Below, in pieces: positions 25,526 through 34,501 of a stretch of 64,000 nt of DNA. The notes under the pieces are model-generated. The model saw only the letters and a program-made list of their open reading frames with translations. It ran no database searches and was not told where the DNA came from. Positions within the stretch are counted from its first letter, which is position 1. The number at the start of each line of letters is the position of its first letter. The position numbers and the translations under genes are program-made. The DNA comes from Streptomyces sp. NBC_00576 (GTDB lineage Bacteria; Actinomycetota; Actinomycetes; Streptomycetales; Streptomycetaceae): contig NZ_CP107780.1 of NCBI RefSeq assembly GCF_036345175.1, positions 9,486,001-9,550,000 of the forward strand. The letters run 5' to 3'.

Positions 25526-26479
25526 ATGCGTCAGGCTGGTGTGCTCGATGTCGGGTGTCACAGTGCTTTGCTGACGGTGGTGCGGCGGCGTCCGGGTACG
25601 GTGCTGGAGCCGGTGTTCTCCCGCAAGGTTCGGCTGAGACTGCACGAGACCCTCGACCGCAAGGGGCGGCTGGACAAGGTCGGTATGAAGAGTGTCGAGC
25701 GGGCAGTGGCCGAGGCCGTTGCCGCCGACTCGCGTCCGCGTGGACCGGAAGTGTTCGCGTTCGCGACCTCCGTCATCCGGGACGCGCCCAACCGTGACGA
25801 GATCATCGCGCGGGTGGCACGCACTACCGGCACCCGGCTGCGCATGCTGACGGGCGAGGAGGAGGCGCGGCTGGCCTACGTGGCCGCCCGCCAGTGGGCA
25901 GGTCCGATGGCCGGGCAGTTGCTGGTCCTTGACATCGGCGGCGGCACCGTGGAGATCGCCTCCGGCACCGGAGAGCAACCTCGCGTCGTGCACTCGCTGC
26001 CGCTGGGCGCCCGCAGGATCACCCGCGACTTGCTTCCCGGCGGCACAGTGCCGTCCCGACGTTGCCTCGCAGAGATCCTGCAGCACCTCCGCCGGTCCCT
26101 GGAAGCCGTCCCCGGCCTGCCGCAGGCCGAGCTGGGAGGGCGGGTGCTGGCCAGCTCCAAGACCTTCGAACAGCTCGCCCGGCTCGCCGCCGCCCAGAGC
26201 AGGACGCCGCGCACGAAGCGGCGGCTGACGCTGTCCCAAGTGCACACGGCGGTCTCCCTGCTGGCCGACGCGACACCGTCCCACCGTGCCAAGCTGCCGG
26301 GCATCTCCCGCCACCGCGCCGAACAGTCCCTGGCGGGAGCCTTGATCGCGCAGGCCCTCATGGAAACCTGCGGGGCCAAAAGCGTCGAGATCTGCCCGTG
26401 GTCCACCCGGGAAGGGCTACTGCTCGAACACCTCGGTGTGGCTCCCACCCCGGTCGGCAGCCCCCGCCTCGTCGGCTGA
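25526..26479 (+). CDS. Ppx/GppA-family phosphatase
   Basis: This 317-residue ASKHA-fold protein is of the exopolyphosphatase/guanosine-pentaphosphatase family. It shows DVGCHSALLTVV at the phosphate-1 loop, EEEARLAYVAA (catalytic Glu region), and DIGGGTVEIASG at phosphate-2. It lacks the HD-like C-terminal extension of long enzymes. GGGGGAGG precedes the ATG at 25526. Probable roles are polyphosphate or (p)ppGpp turnover. It is transcribed alone and divergently from the GNAT gene; the nearly 300 bases between them hold no gene. Confidence 0.88.
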   Translation: MRQAGVLDVGCHSALLTVVRRRPGTVLEPVFSRKVRLRLHETLDRKGRLDKVGMKSVERAVAEAVAADSRPRGPEVFAFATSVIRDAPNRDEIIARVARTTGTRLRMLTGEEEARLAYVAARQWAGPMAGQLLVLDIGGGTVEIASGTGEQPRVVHSLPLGARRITRDLLPGGTVPSRRCLAEILQHLRRSLEAVPGLPQAELGGRVLASSKTFEQLARLAAAQSRTPRTKRRLTLSQVHTAVSLLADATPSHRAKLPGISRHRAEQSLAGALIAQALMETCGAKSVEICPWSTREGLLLEHLGVAPTPVGSPRLVG

Positions 26480-26542
26480 GCCCAACGGACCTGACTCCCG
26501 AAGACTTGCCGAGTTCGGCTTCCACCCTCCTGTCGGACTCCT

Positions 26543-26565
26543 GCCGGACAGGGGCCTTGTCCGGC
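26543..26565 (+). terminator. Hairpin after the Ppx/GppA gene
   Basis: Perfect 8-base arms GCCGGACA/TGTCCGGC with a 7-base loop lie 64 bases after the stop. There is no strong T-run, as is usual in Streptomyces. Confidence 0.5.
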
Positions 26566-26592
26566 GTGGGCGTCGCCGACCGGCGACGACGC

Positions 26593-26703
26593 CTAGCCCC
26601 TCGACCAGGATGGCGTCGGCGAGCTCGCGGACGCCATCGCCGAATCCTTCGGCTCGTTCGCGGGCTTCAAGCGCAGCTCACCGAGGCTGCCGCGACCACA
26701 CAG
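26593..26703 (+). pseudogene. Relic of Fe/Zn superoxide dismutase (sodF)
   Basis: The translation pieces LAP, GELADAIAESFGSFAGFK and QLTEAAATTQ follow one another in three frames and match the central part of SodF (the helix before the GSGWGVL motif). Joining them needs two single-base shifts, near 26602 and near 26671. The rest of the gene, including the metal ligands, is missing. It is a clear degraded fragment. Confidence 0.72.
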
Positions 26704-26778
26704 ACATCAGCCACCAGCACAGCTTCCCTGCCGCGCCCGGCGTTGGCGAGCATGCAGGGCAGTCGCATGCTGCGGGAC

Positions 26779-26964
26779 CTACGGCACTTTGAACTCGATC
26801 TGGGTGATGGCCGGTCCGTCGCCGGTGACCTGGCCTTCGCTGATGGACTCCGTCCAGGAGCCGTCCTTTTGGAGCTTCGCCAAAACCGTGGGGGAAAGGC
26901 TGACCGTGATCTGAATGCCGCCCCCGGAGGACGGGGCACGGTCTATGCGGATGTCATTGCTCAT
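26779..26964 (-). CDS. Small hypothetical protein
   Basis: A 61-residue frame starting MSNDIRIDRAPSSGGG and ending QIEFKVP, with alternating beta-type hydrophobic residues and no cysteine. A GGAGGT lies twelve bases before the ATG, and the start overlaps the end of the disrupted GNAT frame by four bases. Amino-acid composition looks genuine, but I recognise no family. It sits within a decayed interval between sodF and GNAT relics, so it may itself be a remnant. Confidence 0.5.
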   Translation of the reverse strand: MSNDIRIDRAPSSGGGIQITVSLSPTVLAKLQKDGSWTESISEGQVTGDGPAITQIEFKVP

Positions 26965-27236
26965 GCCGACGAAGCTACCTCCAACGCGCCGGTCAGCATG
27001 GGCTGTTGGCGTTTTACCCGAGGTCGCGAGGTTACGGGCTGATCGGTCCTGTCAACAGGATGTCGGTCGCAGCCCGGCGGTTGCCGCGATCCGCCGAGCC
27101 ACCGGACGGTGGTCGGAGCGCTACTCCGCGGCGGCGCAGAGGCCCGCACTGAAGTATCGGCAGGGCTCGAGGTGTCGGTCGGCCGGCGTGGGGAGTTCGG
27201 CGCTGCCCCTGCACTGGAGAGAAGGCCGCGGGGGAT

Positions 27237-27446
27237 GACGCCGGCGGCGTCGAAACCGGCTGTCACCGTGCCCGCGAGGACCCCGTCGCGCTCTGCGAGA
27301 AGCAGGGCTTCGGGGTCCCGGTCGACAAGTCGGGCCACGCCGTCGCGGTCGTCGCCGATGCTGGTTCCCTCGGCGGCCTCGCGCCAGAACCGCAGCACGG
27401 TGTTGATGTCCGCGTGGGTGGCAGGGCGGATGTGCAGATCACTCAT
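27237..27446 (-). pseudogene. Truncated duplicate of the GNAT acetyltransferase
   Basis: The first 67-69 codons (MSDLHIRPATHADI to GTVTAGFD) are a clear paralogue of the gene starting at 25232, and similarity extends about 40 bases upstream of the start (shared CTCTGGCGAAC-like segment). After GFD the frame stays open to 26961 but encodes unrelated low-complexity sequence, and the acetyl-CoA loop is missing. It cannot be a working acetyltransferase. Confidence 0.8.
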
Positions 27447-27536
27447 GGGACGAGCCGAGCAGAGCGGCAGGCGCTCTGGCGAACTCGTTTCCGTGCACGG
27501 GCGTGAAGCTTCCGTGCGTGGACGTCCACCGAGTGG

Positions 27537-29198
27537 TCAGCCCCGGTCCAGCAGCGCCGTAAGGGCCTCCCGCAACACCGCCCCCGGATCCGCCGACGGC
27601 CCTTCGGAGCGCCAGGCGACGAACCCGTCGGGGCGGACCAGCACCGCGCCGTCCGTGGTGACGCCGTGGGCCTGCGCCCACTCCACCTCGCTCGCGGACG
27701 ACAGTTCGACGTCCGGCCCGCTGCCGATCCGGTACGAGGCGAGCGGCACCGACAGCTCTCGCGCGACGTCCGTCGCCGCGTCGTGCCAGCCGCCGGCGGC
27801 GCCCGCCGAGCTGAGGAGCACCAGCGAGGTCTCGTACAGGTCGAGAGTGGAGATCCGGGTACCGGCGCGGTTCAGCCACAGGTGCGGAGCCCGGCTCCCG
27901 GGCTCACCCGTCAGCCGCACGCCCTCGGGCACGACCGGCACCGCCGGATCAGCGCCCAGGACCGCGCCCCGCGGATAGCGGTAGCCGAGGGCCACGTTGA
28001 GGATTCCGCCCTTCCTGCCGCCGGGGCCGCCGGCCCCGGGAGCGGGCGTGTACCCCGGGTGGCTGTGCTCGACCGACCGCGCGGAGGCCCGGGCGCTCGT
28101 CGCCTCGGCGACCGGCCGGCGCTCCAAGTCGTACGACGCCAGCAGCCCGGGACCCGCCCAGCCGCCCACCACCGCGGCCAGCTTCCAGGCGAGGTTGTGG
28201 GCGTCCTGGATACCGGTGTTGGAGCCGAACGCCCCGGTGGGGGACATCTCGTGGGCCGAGTCGCCGGCGAGGAACACCCGGCGGTCCGCGTACCGTTCGG
28301 CGACCCTCTCGGCGGCGTGCCAAGGGGCCCTGCCGGTGATCTCCACATCCAGGTCCGGTACGCCGATCGCCCGCCGGATGTGTTCCCGGCACCGCTCGTC
28401 GGTGAACTCCTCCAGCGTCTCGCCGTGTTCGGGGTGCCAGGGCGCGTGGAACACCCAGTGCTCCCGGTTGTCCACCGGCAGCAGAGCCCCGTCGGCGTCC
28501 GGGCTGGTCAGGTAGCAGACGATGAAGCGCCGGTCGCCGACCACGTCCGCCAGGCCGTGGGAGGTGAAGGTGATGCTGACGTTGTGGAACAGGTCGCCGG
28601 GGCCGTTCTGCCCGATGCCGAGCTGCTCGCGGACGGGGCTTCGCGGGCCGTCGGCCGCGACGAGGTAGTCCGCCCGGATGGTGGTGTGCTCGCCCGTGTC
28701 CCGGCTCTTGACCTGCGCGGTCACCCCCTCGGGGACCTGCTCGAACGACATCAGCTCGGTCGAGAACCGCAGATCCCCGCCCAGCGCCCGCGCGCTCTCC
28801 AGCAGGACCGGTTCCAGATCGTTCTGGCTGCACAGGCACCAGCCGCTGGGGCTGAACCGGGCGAGCCCGCCGCCGGGGTCGATCTCCTTGAACAGCCACT
28901 CGCCCACGTCACCCACCAGGCTCGGCGTCTGCAGGATGCCGTGGTTGTCCGCCAGGACCGACGCCGCCTCCTCGATGCGCCGCTCCACTCCGGCCACCCG
29001 GAACAACTCCATGGTGCGCACGTTGTTCCCGCGCCCGCGTGGATGGATCGAGGTACCTGAGTGGCGCTCCACGAGGGTGTGCGGCACCCCCAGGCGACCG
29101 AGGAACAGGGAGGTGGACAGGCCCACCAGGGAGCCGCCGACGATCAGGACGGGCGTGTGGTGACCGACTTCGCCGTCGGCCTCTTCAGCGCGGTTCAT
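27537..29198 (-). CDS. FAD-dependent aromatic polyketide monooxygenase (WhiE ORFVIII-like)
   Basis: A 553-residue class A flavin monooxygenase. The FAD Rossmann motif is VLIVGGSLVGLSTSLFLG near residue 18. The middle DG motif is LVAADGPRSPVR, and the GD motif is VFLAGDSAHEMSPTGAFGSNTG. A thioredoxin-like C-terminal domain follows from about residue 400. GGAGG precedes ATG 29198. It is divergent from the polyketide cluster, as the tailoring hydroxylase is in known spore-pigment loci, and should hydroxylate the cyclised polyketide. Confidence 0.92.
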   Translation of the reverse strand: MNRAEEADGEVGHHTPVLIVGGSLVGLSTSLFLGRLGVPHTLVERHSGTSIHPRGRGNNVRTMELFRVAGVERRIEEAASVLADNHGILQTPSLVGDVGEWLFKEIDPGGGLARFSPSGWCLCSQNDLEPVLLESARALGGDLRFSTELMSFEQVPEGVTAQVKSRDTGEHTTIRADYLVAADGPRSPVREQLGIGQNGPGDLFHNVSITFTSHGLADVVGDRRFIVCYLTSPDADGALLPVDNREHWVFHAPWHPEHGETLEEFTDERCREHIRRAIGVPDLDVEITGRAPWHAAERVAERYADRRVFLAGDSAHEMSPTGAFGSNTGIQDAHNLAWKLAAVVGGWAGPGLLASYDLERRPVAEATSARASARSVEHSHPGYTPAPGAGGPGGRKGGILNVALGYRYPRGAVLGADPAVPVVPEGVRLTGEPGSRAPHLWLNRAGTRISTLDLYETSLVLLSSAGAAGGWHDAATDVARELSVPLASYRIGSGPDVELSSASEVEWAQAHGVTTDGAVLVRPDGFVAWRSEGPSADPGAVLREALTALLDRG

Positions 29199-29335
29199 CG
29201 AATGCCTCCAGGTTCTGCCGGTGTCTGCCGGGACGCGGTCAGGGATGGGACGCACCTGCACACTGCGTGCCCGGGGACCGTTTCGCCCGCCGGAGGCACC
29301 CAGATGGCGCACGGTTCACCCGCCCGACCCCGTGG

Positions 29336-29356
29336 GAGTCGCGCACATCGCGACTC
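29336..29356. promoter_or_regulatory. Inverted repeat in the polyketide divergent promoter region
   Basis: GAGTCGCG-N5-CGCGACTC is a perfect 8-base inverted repeat between the divergent monooxygenase and the first polyketide gene. It is suitable for a dimeric regulator or a short stem. Confidence 0.45.
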
Positions 29357-29420
29357 GCGTCAACGATCGGCTCATGGCGGCCCCGGTCTTTCGGACCCGG
29401 CAGTCGTTCCCTGTTACACA

Positions 29421-29484
29421 ACGAAGGACCTCCACAACGAAGGACTTCCATGACGAAGGACTTCAACGACGAAGAGGAGAGGTG
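29421..29484 (+). repeat. 16-base tandem repeat, four units, in the leader of the polyketide operon
   Basis: Units start at 29421, 29437, 29453 and 29469 with an exact 16-base period. The first reads ACGAAGGACCTCCACA; the second and third begin ACGAAGGACTTC. The fourth starts ACGAAG and then diverges into the GAGGAGAGG ribosome-binding site of the next gene. Confidence 0.8.
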
Positions 29485-29490
29485 CGCCGG

Positions 29491-30615
29491 ATGACCATCT
29501 CGGGACGCATATCGCAGTCGGCGTTCGACGGTTCCAGGCTGCGGGTGATCCTGCTGCTCGACCTGTACGAAGGAGCCCAGCAGCAGTTCCTGGACGCGTA
29601 CGAACACATGCGCAACCAGGTCGCATCCGTCCCCGGTCACCTCAGTGACCAGCTCTGCCAGTCGATCGAGAACCCCTCGCAGTGGCTCATCACCAGCGAG
29701 TGGGAGAGCGCTCCGCCCTTCCTCGCCTGGGTGAACAGCGAGGAGCACGTCGAGACCGTCCGGCCGATGCACTCCTGCGTCCGGGACACCCGGTCGATGC
29801 GCTACAGCATCCTCCGGGAGACGACCCCCAACGCGCCGCTCACCCCCGAGTCGGCGGCAGCGGGCATGCAGGTGGCGGCCCGCGTGGGCGACGGTGTCGC
29901 ACGCCACGCCCTCACCTTCACCGTCAGGCCGGGCTCCGAGTCGAAGGTCGCCGAGATCCTGGCCGGCTACACCTCACCCGAGGCCCAGGTCGACGACACC
30001 ACCCGGCTGCGCCGCACCTCTCTCTTCATGCACGGCAACAGGGTCGTACGGGCCGTGGAGGTCGAGGGCGACCTCCTCGCGGCACTGCGCCACGTCGCCC
30101 GCCAGCCCGAGGTGCGGGCGGTCGAGGAGGCCATCAACCCGTACCTGGAACAGGACCGGGACCTCAGCGACCCCGACTCGGCACGGGTCTTCTTCACCCG
30201 GGCCGCGCTCCCGGCCGTCCACCACGTGGTCTCCGGCGAGAAGGCACCCGCCGGACTGCGGCGGCACGCGCTGTACTACCCGGCGAAGGAAGGCCGCGGG
30301 ATGGAGCTGGCCCGGCTGCTCGCCCACCAGGACGAGGCCGCAGCGGACGACCCGCACAGCCCGGTGTTCGGCAGCACCGTCTTCCAGCGCGATGACATCG
30401 TTGTCCGTCTCGTCGACCTCACCGGCGAGCTCGACACCGACCCGATGTCCTCCCTCGGTCTCAAGGGGCCTGGGAAAGCAGCGGAGTTGGAGCGTCTCCT
30501 CGACGGCGCGGCGATCGGTGTCGAGGGCTCCCTGGAGGCGGACCGCAACATCAACCGCCTCCTGTCGCACGCCGACATGATGCCCGTCACCGACCGCAGC
30601 TCGGCGCGTTCCTGA
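29491..30615 (+). CDS. SchA/CurD-like domain protein (WhiE ORFI-type)
   Basis: A 374-residue protein of the family found first in spore-pigment clusters (WhiE ORFI, SchA, CurD). An N-terminal antibiotic-monooxygenase-like ferredoxin fold occupies about residues 12-105, and further repeats of similar size follow (HALTFTVRPGSESK, HALYYPAKEGRGME). Its biochemical role is not settled; association with pigment retention has been proposed. GAGGAGAGG precedes ATG 29491 and forms the last unit of a tandem repeat. It is the first gene of the plus-strand polyketide operon. Confidence 0.85.
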   Translation: MTISGRISQSAFDGSRLRVILLLDLYEGAQQQFLDAYEHMRNQVASVPGHLSDQLCQSIENPSQWLITSEWESAPPFLAWVNSEEHVETVRPMHSCVRDTRSMRYSILRETTPNAPLTPESAAAGMQVAARVGDGVARHALTFTVRPGSESKVAEILAGYTSPEAQVDDTTRLRRTSLFMHGNRVVRAVEVEGDLLAALRHVARQPEVRAVEEAINPYLEQDRDLSDPDSARVFFTRAALPAVHHVVSGEKAPAGLRRHALYYPAKEGRGMELARLLAHQDEAAADDPHSPVFGSTVFQRDDIVVRLVDLTGELDTDPMSSLGLKGPGKAAELERLLDGAAIGVEGSLEADRNINRLLSHADMMPVTDRSSARS

Positions 30616-30691
30616 CGGACCGCCGCAGCGCTGTCCGCGCCGCTCCCACTCCGCCCGGACGACGTCCCTGCCACCCCCGGAGGTGTCAACC

Positions 30692-31174
30692 ATGAACAAG
30701 CAGCACCCATGCATCGTGGATCTGAGCGAGACAGAACCCAACCGCAGACGCGGCGGCGATCTGCGGGCCATGCTCACGCCCGCCACGGTGGGTTCCACCA
30801 GCGGCTTCATGGGTCTGGCGATCGTCCAGCCCGGCGAGCGCATCGGCGAGCACTACCACCCGTACTCCGAGGAGTTCGTGTACGTCGTCGCCGGAGCCCT
30901 CGAAGTGGACCTGGACGGCGAGACGCACGCCCTCAGGCCCGACCAGGGGCTCCTGATCCCGATCGACGTACGCCACCGCTTCCGCAACGTCGGTGACGTG
31001 GAAGCCCGCATGGTCTTCCACCTGGGTCCGCTCGCCCCGCGCCCCAGCCTCGGTCACGTCGACACGGAGGTCACCGAAACCGCCGTACCCGGCACGGAGT
31101 TCGCCGTCGGCGGGCCGGACGGGCTCGCTCCGGACCACGGACAGCCGTCCGAGCGAAGCGAGGCCATACGGTGA
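30692..31174 (+). CDS. Cupin protein of spore-pigment cluster (WhiE ORFII-type)
   Basis: A 160-residue single-cupin protein. Motif 1 is GERIGEHYHPYSEEFVYVVAG (two His and a Glu as metal ligands), and motif 2 is LLIPIDVRHRFRN. GGAGG precedes ATG 30692 by eight bases. Homologues in type II clusters are thought to assist cyclisation or oxidation. The stop overlaps the ketosynthase start (GTGA). Confidence 0.88.
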   Translation: MNKQHPCIVDLSETEPNRRRGGDLRAMLTPATVGSTSGFMGLAIVQPGERIGEHYHPYSEEFVYVVAGALEVDLDGETHALRPDQGLLIPIDVRHRFRNVGDVEARMVFHLGPLAPRPSLGHVDTEVTETAVPGTEFAVGGPDGLAPDHGQPSERSEAIR

Positions 31175-32439
31175 CCCGGCGGGTGGCTGTCACCGGTATC
31201 GGTGTGGTCGCTCCCGGCGGGACCGGCGCCACGGCGTTCTGGGACCTCCTCGCCGGCGGCCGTACCGCGACCCGGGGCATCACGCTGTTCGATCCGGCGG
31301 GCCTGCGTTCGCGCATCGCCGCCGAATGCGACTTCGACCCGTTCGCGCACGGCCTGGACCCGGACGTGAGCCAATACGCCGACCGCTACATCCAGTTCGC
31401 CATGGTCGCCGCCGCCGAAGCCGTCGGCGACTCCGGCCTCGACACCGGCACACAGGACCCCTGGCGCGTCGCGGTCTCCCTGGGCAGCGCCGTCGGCGGC
31501 ACCACCCGCCTCGAACACGACTACGTCAAGGTCAGCGAGGGCGGGCAGCGGTGGGACGTGGACCACCGCGGCGCCGACCCGCAACTTCACCGGGCGTTCT
31601 CGCCGAGCACCCTCGCCTCGGTCGTCGCCGAGCAGTTCGGCGCGCAGGGCCCGGTGCAGACCGTCTCCACCGGCTGCACCTCCGGAATCGACGCGGTCGG
31701 CTACGCCTTCCACACCATCGAGGAGGGCCGCGCCGACATCTGCATCGCCGGGGCGGCGGACTCGCCGATATCGCCGATCACCATGGCCTGCTTCGACGCC
31801 ATCAAGGCGACGTCGGACAACAACGACGACCCCGAACACGCCTCCAAGCCCTTCGACGCCCGCCGCAACGGCTTCGTGATGGGCGAGGGCGCGGCGGTGC
31901 TCGTCTTGGAGGAGTACGAGCACGCCCGGGCGCGCGGCGCACACATCTACTGCGAGATCGGCGGCTACGCCACCTACGGCAACGCCTACCACATGACCGG
32001 TCTGACCTGCGAGGGGCTGGAGATGGCCCGGGCGATCGACTCCACGCTCGACCAGGCCCGCCTCGATCCCACGCTGATCGACTACGTCAACGCGCACGGC
32101 TCGGGCACCAAACAGAACGACCGGCACGAGACGGCCGCCGTGAAGCGGTCCCTGGGCCCCCACGCCTACGACACACCCATGAGCTCCATCAAATCCATGG
32201 TGGGGCACTCGCTCGGCGCGATCGGCGCGATCGAGATCGTCGCGTGCGTCCTGGCCCTGAAGCACCAGGTCGTGCCGCCGACGGCGAACTACGAGACACC
32301 CGACCCCGAGTGCGACCTGGACTACGTGCCGCGCACCGCGCGCCAGCGGGAGCTCAGGAACGTGCTCTCCGTCGGCAGCGGATTCGGCGGCTTCCAGTCG
32401 GCCGTACTGCTGACCGGGCCGGGAGGGAGGATCCGATGA
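31171..32439 (+). CDS. Type II PKS ketosynthase alpha
   Basis: A 422-residue beta-ketoacyl synthase that condenses malonyl units on the acyl carrier protein. The nucleophile is Cys169 in VSTGCTSGIDAVG. The decarboxylation histidines lie in NAHGSGTKQND and VGHSLGAIGA. Together with the chain-length factor it forms the KS-CLF heterodimer. GTG 31171 overlaps the cupin stop by four bases, and its own stop overlaps the CLF start (ATGA), as expected for equimolar subunits. Confidence 0.97.
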   Translation: MTRRVAVTGIGVVAPGGTGATAFWDLLAGGRTATRGITLFDPAGLRSRIAAECDFDPFAHGLDPDVSQYADRYIQFAMVAAAEAVGDSGLDTGTQDPWRVAVSLGSAVGGTTRLEHDYVKVSEGGQRWDVDHRGADPQLHRAFSPSTLASVVAEQFGAQGPVQTVSTGCTSGIDAVGYAFHTIEEGRADICIAGAADSPISPITMACFDAIKATSDNNDDPEHASKPFDARRNGFVMGEGAAVLVLEEYEHARARGAHIYCEIGGYATYGNAYHMTGLTCEGLEMARAIDSTLDQARLDPTLIDYVNAHGSGTKQNDRHETAAVKRSLGPHAYDTPMSSIKSMVGHSLGAIGAIEIVACVLALKHQVVPPTANYETPDPECDLDYVPRTARQRELRNVLSVGSGFGGFQSAVLLTGPGGRIR

Positions 32440-33710
32440 AGACTCGGCAAACGCAGCCCAGACAGCGCACTGGGCGCACACCGCGCGCGGCCATCACCGG
32501 GATCGGTGTGATCGCGCCCAACGGCCTGCGGGCCGACTCCTACTGGAAGGCCGTCGGCGAAGGCCTCGTCGTCCTGGACGGGATCACCCGTGAGGGCTGC
32601 GGACACCTGCCGCTCCGCGTCGCGGGCGAGGTCCGGGGCTTCGACGCCGCGGGCCTCATCGAGGAGCGTTTCCTCGTCCAGACCGACCGGTTCAGCCACT
32701 TCGCCATGGCCGCCGCCGCACTCGCCCTCGACGACGCCGGAATCGCCCGGGGCGAGCCCGCCGAACCGTACGACATCGGTGTGGTCACCGCTGCCGGGTC
32801 CGGCGGCGGTGAGTTCGGGCAGCGCGAGCTCCAGAAGCTGTGGGGCCAGGGATCGCGGTACGTCGGCCCGTACCAGTCCATCGCCTGGTTCTACGCCGCC
32901 AGCACCGGCCAGATCTCCATCCGCGGCGGCTTCAAGGGCCCGTGCGGGGTGGTCGCCAGCGACGAGGCCGGCGGTCTGGACGCCGTCGCCCACGCCGCCC
33001 GGGCGGTCCGGCGCGGAACCGGCGCGGTCGTCGTCGGCGGCGCGGAGGCACCCCTCGCCCCGTACTCGATGGTCTGCCAGCTCGGATACGCCGAACTCAG
33101 CACCGTCGAGGACCCGGCCCGCGCCTACCGCCCCTTCACTGCGGGAGCCTGCGGTTTCGTGCCCGCCGAGGGCGGCGCCATGCTCGTCGTCGAGGACGAG
33201 AACCGCGCCCGTGAGCGGGGGGCGGCCGTCCGGGCCACCCTCGCCGGCCACGCTGCCACCTTCACCGGCGCCTCCCGCTGGGAGCGGTCCCGTGAGGGGC
33301 TCGCCCACGCGATCAGGGGCGCCCTCGACGAGGCCGGATGCGCCCCGGAGGAGATCGACGTCGTGTTCGCGGACGCCCTGGGAGTGCCGGAGGCGGACCG
33401 CGCGGAAGCGCTGGCCATCACCGACGCCCTCGGGGAACACGGCGCCAAGGTCCCCGTCACGGCGCCCAAGACCGGCATCGGGCGCGCCTACTGCGGGGCG
33501 CCCGTGCTGGACATCGCCGCCGCGGTGCTCGCCATGGAGCACCGCCTGATCCCACCCACCCCCAACGTGTTCGACATCTGCCACGACCTCGACCTGGTGA
33601 TGTCCCGCGCTCGCCCCGCCGAGCCGCGCACGGCCCTGGTCCTCAGCCGGGGACTGATGGGCTCCAACGCGGCGCTGGTAGTGCGCCGCGGAGACGACTC
33701 CGCCCGATGA
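32436..33710 (+). CDS. Type II PKS chain-length factor (ketosynthase beta)
   Basis: A 424-residue KS-like partner that lacks the nucleophile and sets polyketide length. In most CLFs the position equivalent to the KS cysteine is Gln, in a VAEQAGG-type motif. Here the aligned motif is VASDEAGG with Glu177 (codon GAG at 32964-32966, one base from CAG). GPCGVVASDEAGGLDA aligns well on both sides, so the change looks real. It is coupled to the KS by a 4-base overlap. The N-terminal 15 residues are an extra basic extension. Confidence 0.95.
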   Translation: MKTRQTQPRQRTGRTPRAAITGIGVIAPNGLRADSYWKAVGEGLVVLDGITREGCGHLPLRVAGEVRGFDAAGLIEERFLVQTDRFSHFAMAAAALALDDAGIARGEPAEPYDIGVVTAAGSGGGEFGQRELQKLWGQGSRYVGPYQSIAWFYAASTGQISIRGGFKGPCGVVASDEAGGLDAVAHAARAVRRGTGAVVVGGAEAPLAPYSMVCQLGYAELSTVEDPARAYRPFTAGACGFVPAEGGAMLVVEDENRARERGAAVRATLAGHAATFTGASRWERSREGLAHAIRGALDEAGCAPEEIDVVFADALGVPEADRAEALAITDALGEHGAKVPVTAPKTGIGRAYCGAPVLDIAAAVLAMEHRLIPPTPNVFDICHDLDLVMSRARPAEPRTALVLSRGLMGSNAALVVRRGDDSAR

Positions 33711-33736
33711 CCACCGGGCGGGAAGGAGACACCCGC

Positions 33737-33997
33737 ATGCTCACCACCCAAGTGACCTACGACGAACTGGCCGCCCTCATGAAGAGGGGCGCCGGAGTCA
33801 CCGTCGACCCCCGGGAACTGGAGCGGGCCTCGGACACCCCCTTCGGGACCCTCGGCCTCGACTCGCTCGGCCTGCTCGGCATCGTCGGCGAGCTGGAGAA
33901 CCAGTACGGCCGCTCGCTGCCCCCCGACTCGGAGCGCTGCAGGACGCCCCAGGAGTTCCTCGACCTCATCAACAACACCCTCAAGGCTGGAGCCTGA
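33737..33997 (+). CDS. Type II PKS acyl carrier protein
   Basis: An 86-residue carrier protein with the phosphopantetheine serine in LGLDSLGLLG. ATG 33737 follows GGAAGGAG and gives the usual ACP length. ATG 33707, overlapping the CLF stop, would add ten residues and cannot be excluded. Carries the growing polyketide for KS-CLF and the downstream cyclases. Confidence 0.95.
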   Translation: MLTTQVTYDELAALMKRGAGVTVDPRELERASDTPFGTLGLDSLGLLGIVGELENQYGRSLPPDSERCRTPQEFLDLINNTLKAGA

Positions 33998-33998
33998 A

Positions 33999-34475
33999 GT
34001 GGCCGGACACACCGAGAACAGCATCACCGTCGACGCCCCCCTCGACCTCGTCTGGGACATCACCAACGACATCGAGAACTGGCCCCGGCTCTTCACCGAG
34101 TACTCCTCCCTCGAAGTGCTCTCCCGCGAGGGCGACACGACGGCCTTCCGGCTGACCATGTACCCGGACGACAACGGCAAGGTGTGGAGCTGGGTCTCGG
34201 AACGGACCGTGGACCGCGCCAACCGGACCGTCCGGGCCCGCCGGGTGGAGACGGGCCCCTTCGCCCACATGAACATCCTGTGGGAGTACACGGAGCTGCC
34301 GGGCGGTACCCAGATGCGCTGGACGCAGGACTTCGCGATGAAGCCCGACGCCCCGGTCGACGACGAGTGGATGACGGACAACATCAACCGCAACTCCCGT
34401 ACGCAGATGGCGCTCATCCGGGACCGGATCGAGCAGGTCGCCCGCGACCGCCAGAACGCGCCCCTGCCCCGCTGA
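33999..34475 (+). CDS. Polyketide aromatase/cyclase (WhiE ORFVI/TcmN type, single domain)
   Basis: A 158-residue START/Bet v 1-fold cyclase that closes the first rings of the poly-beta-ketone bound to ACP. Characteristic segments are NSITVDAPLDLVWDITNDIENWP at the start (read in parts) and QMRWTQDFAMKPDAP. GTG 33999 lies one base after the ACP stop. Length and motifs match mono-domain aromatases of spore-pigment clusters. Confidence 0.92.
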   Translation: MAGHTENSITVDAPLDLVWDITNDIENWPRLFTEYSSLEVLSREGDTTAFRLTMYPDDNGKVWSWVSERTVDRANRTVRARRVETGPFAHMNILWEYTELPGGTQMRWTQDFAMKPDAPVDDEWMTDNINRNSRTQMALIRDRIEQVARDRQNAPLPR

Positions 34476-34501
34476 GCCACCGGCCCAGGAAGGACACCCC
34501 G

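Noticed and set aside
27237..27446. Second working GNAT acetyltransferase
   Set aside because: The acetyl-CoA loop and C-terminal half are missing after residue 69.
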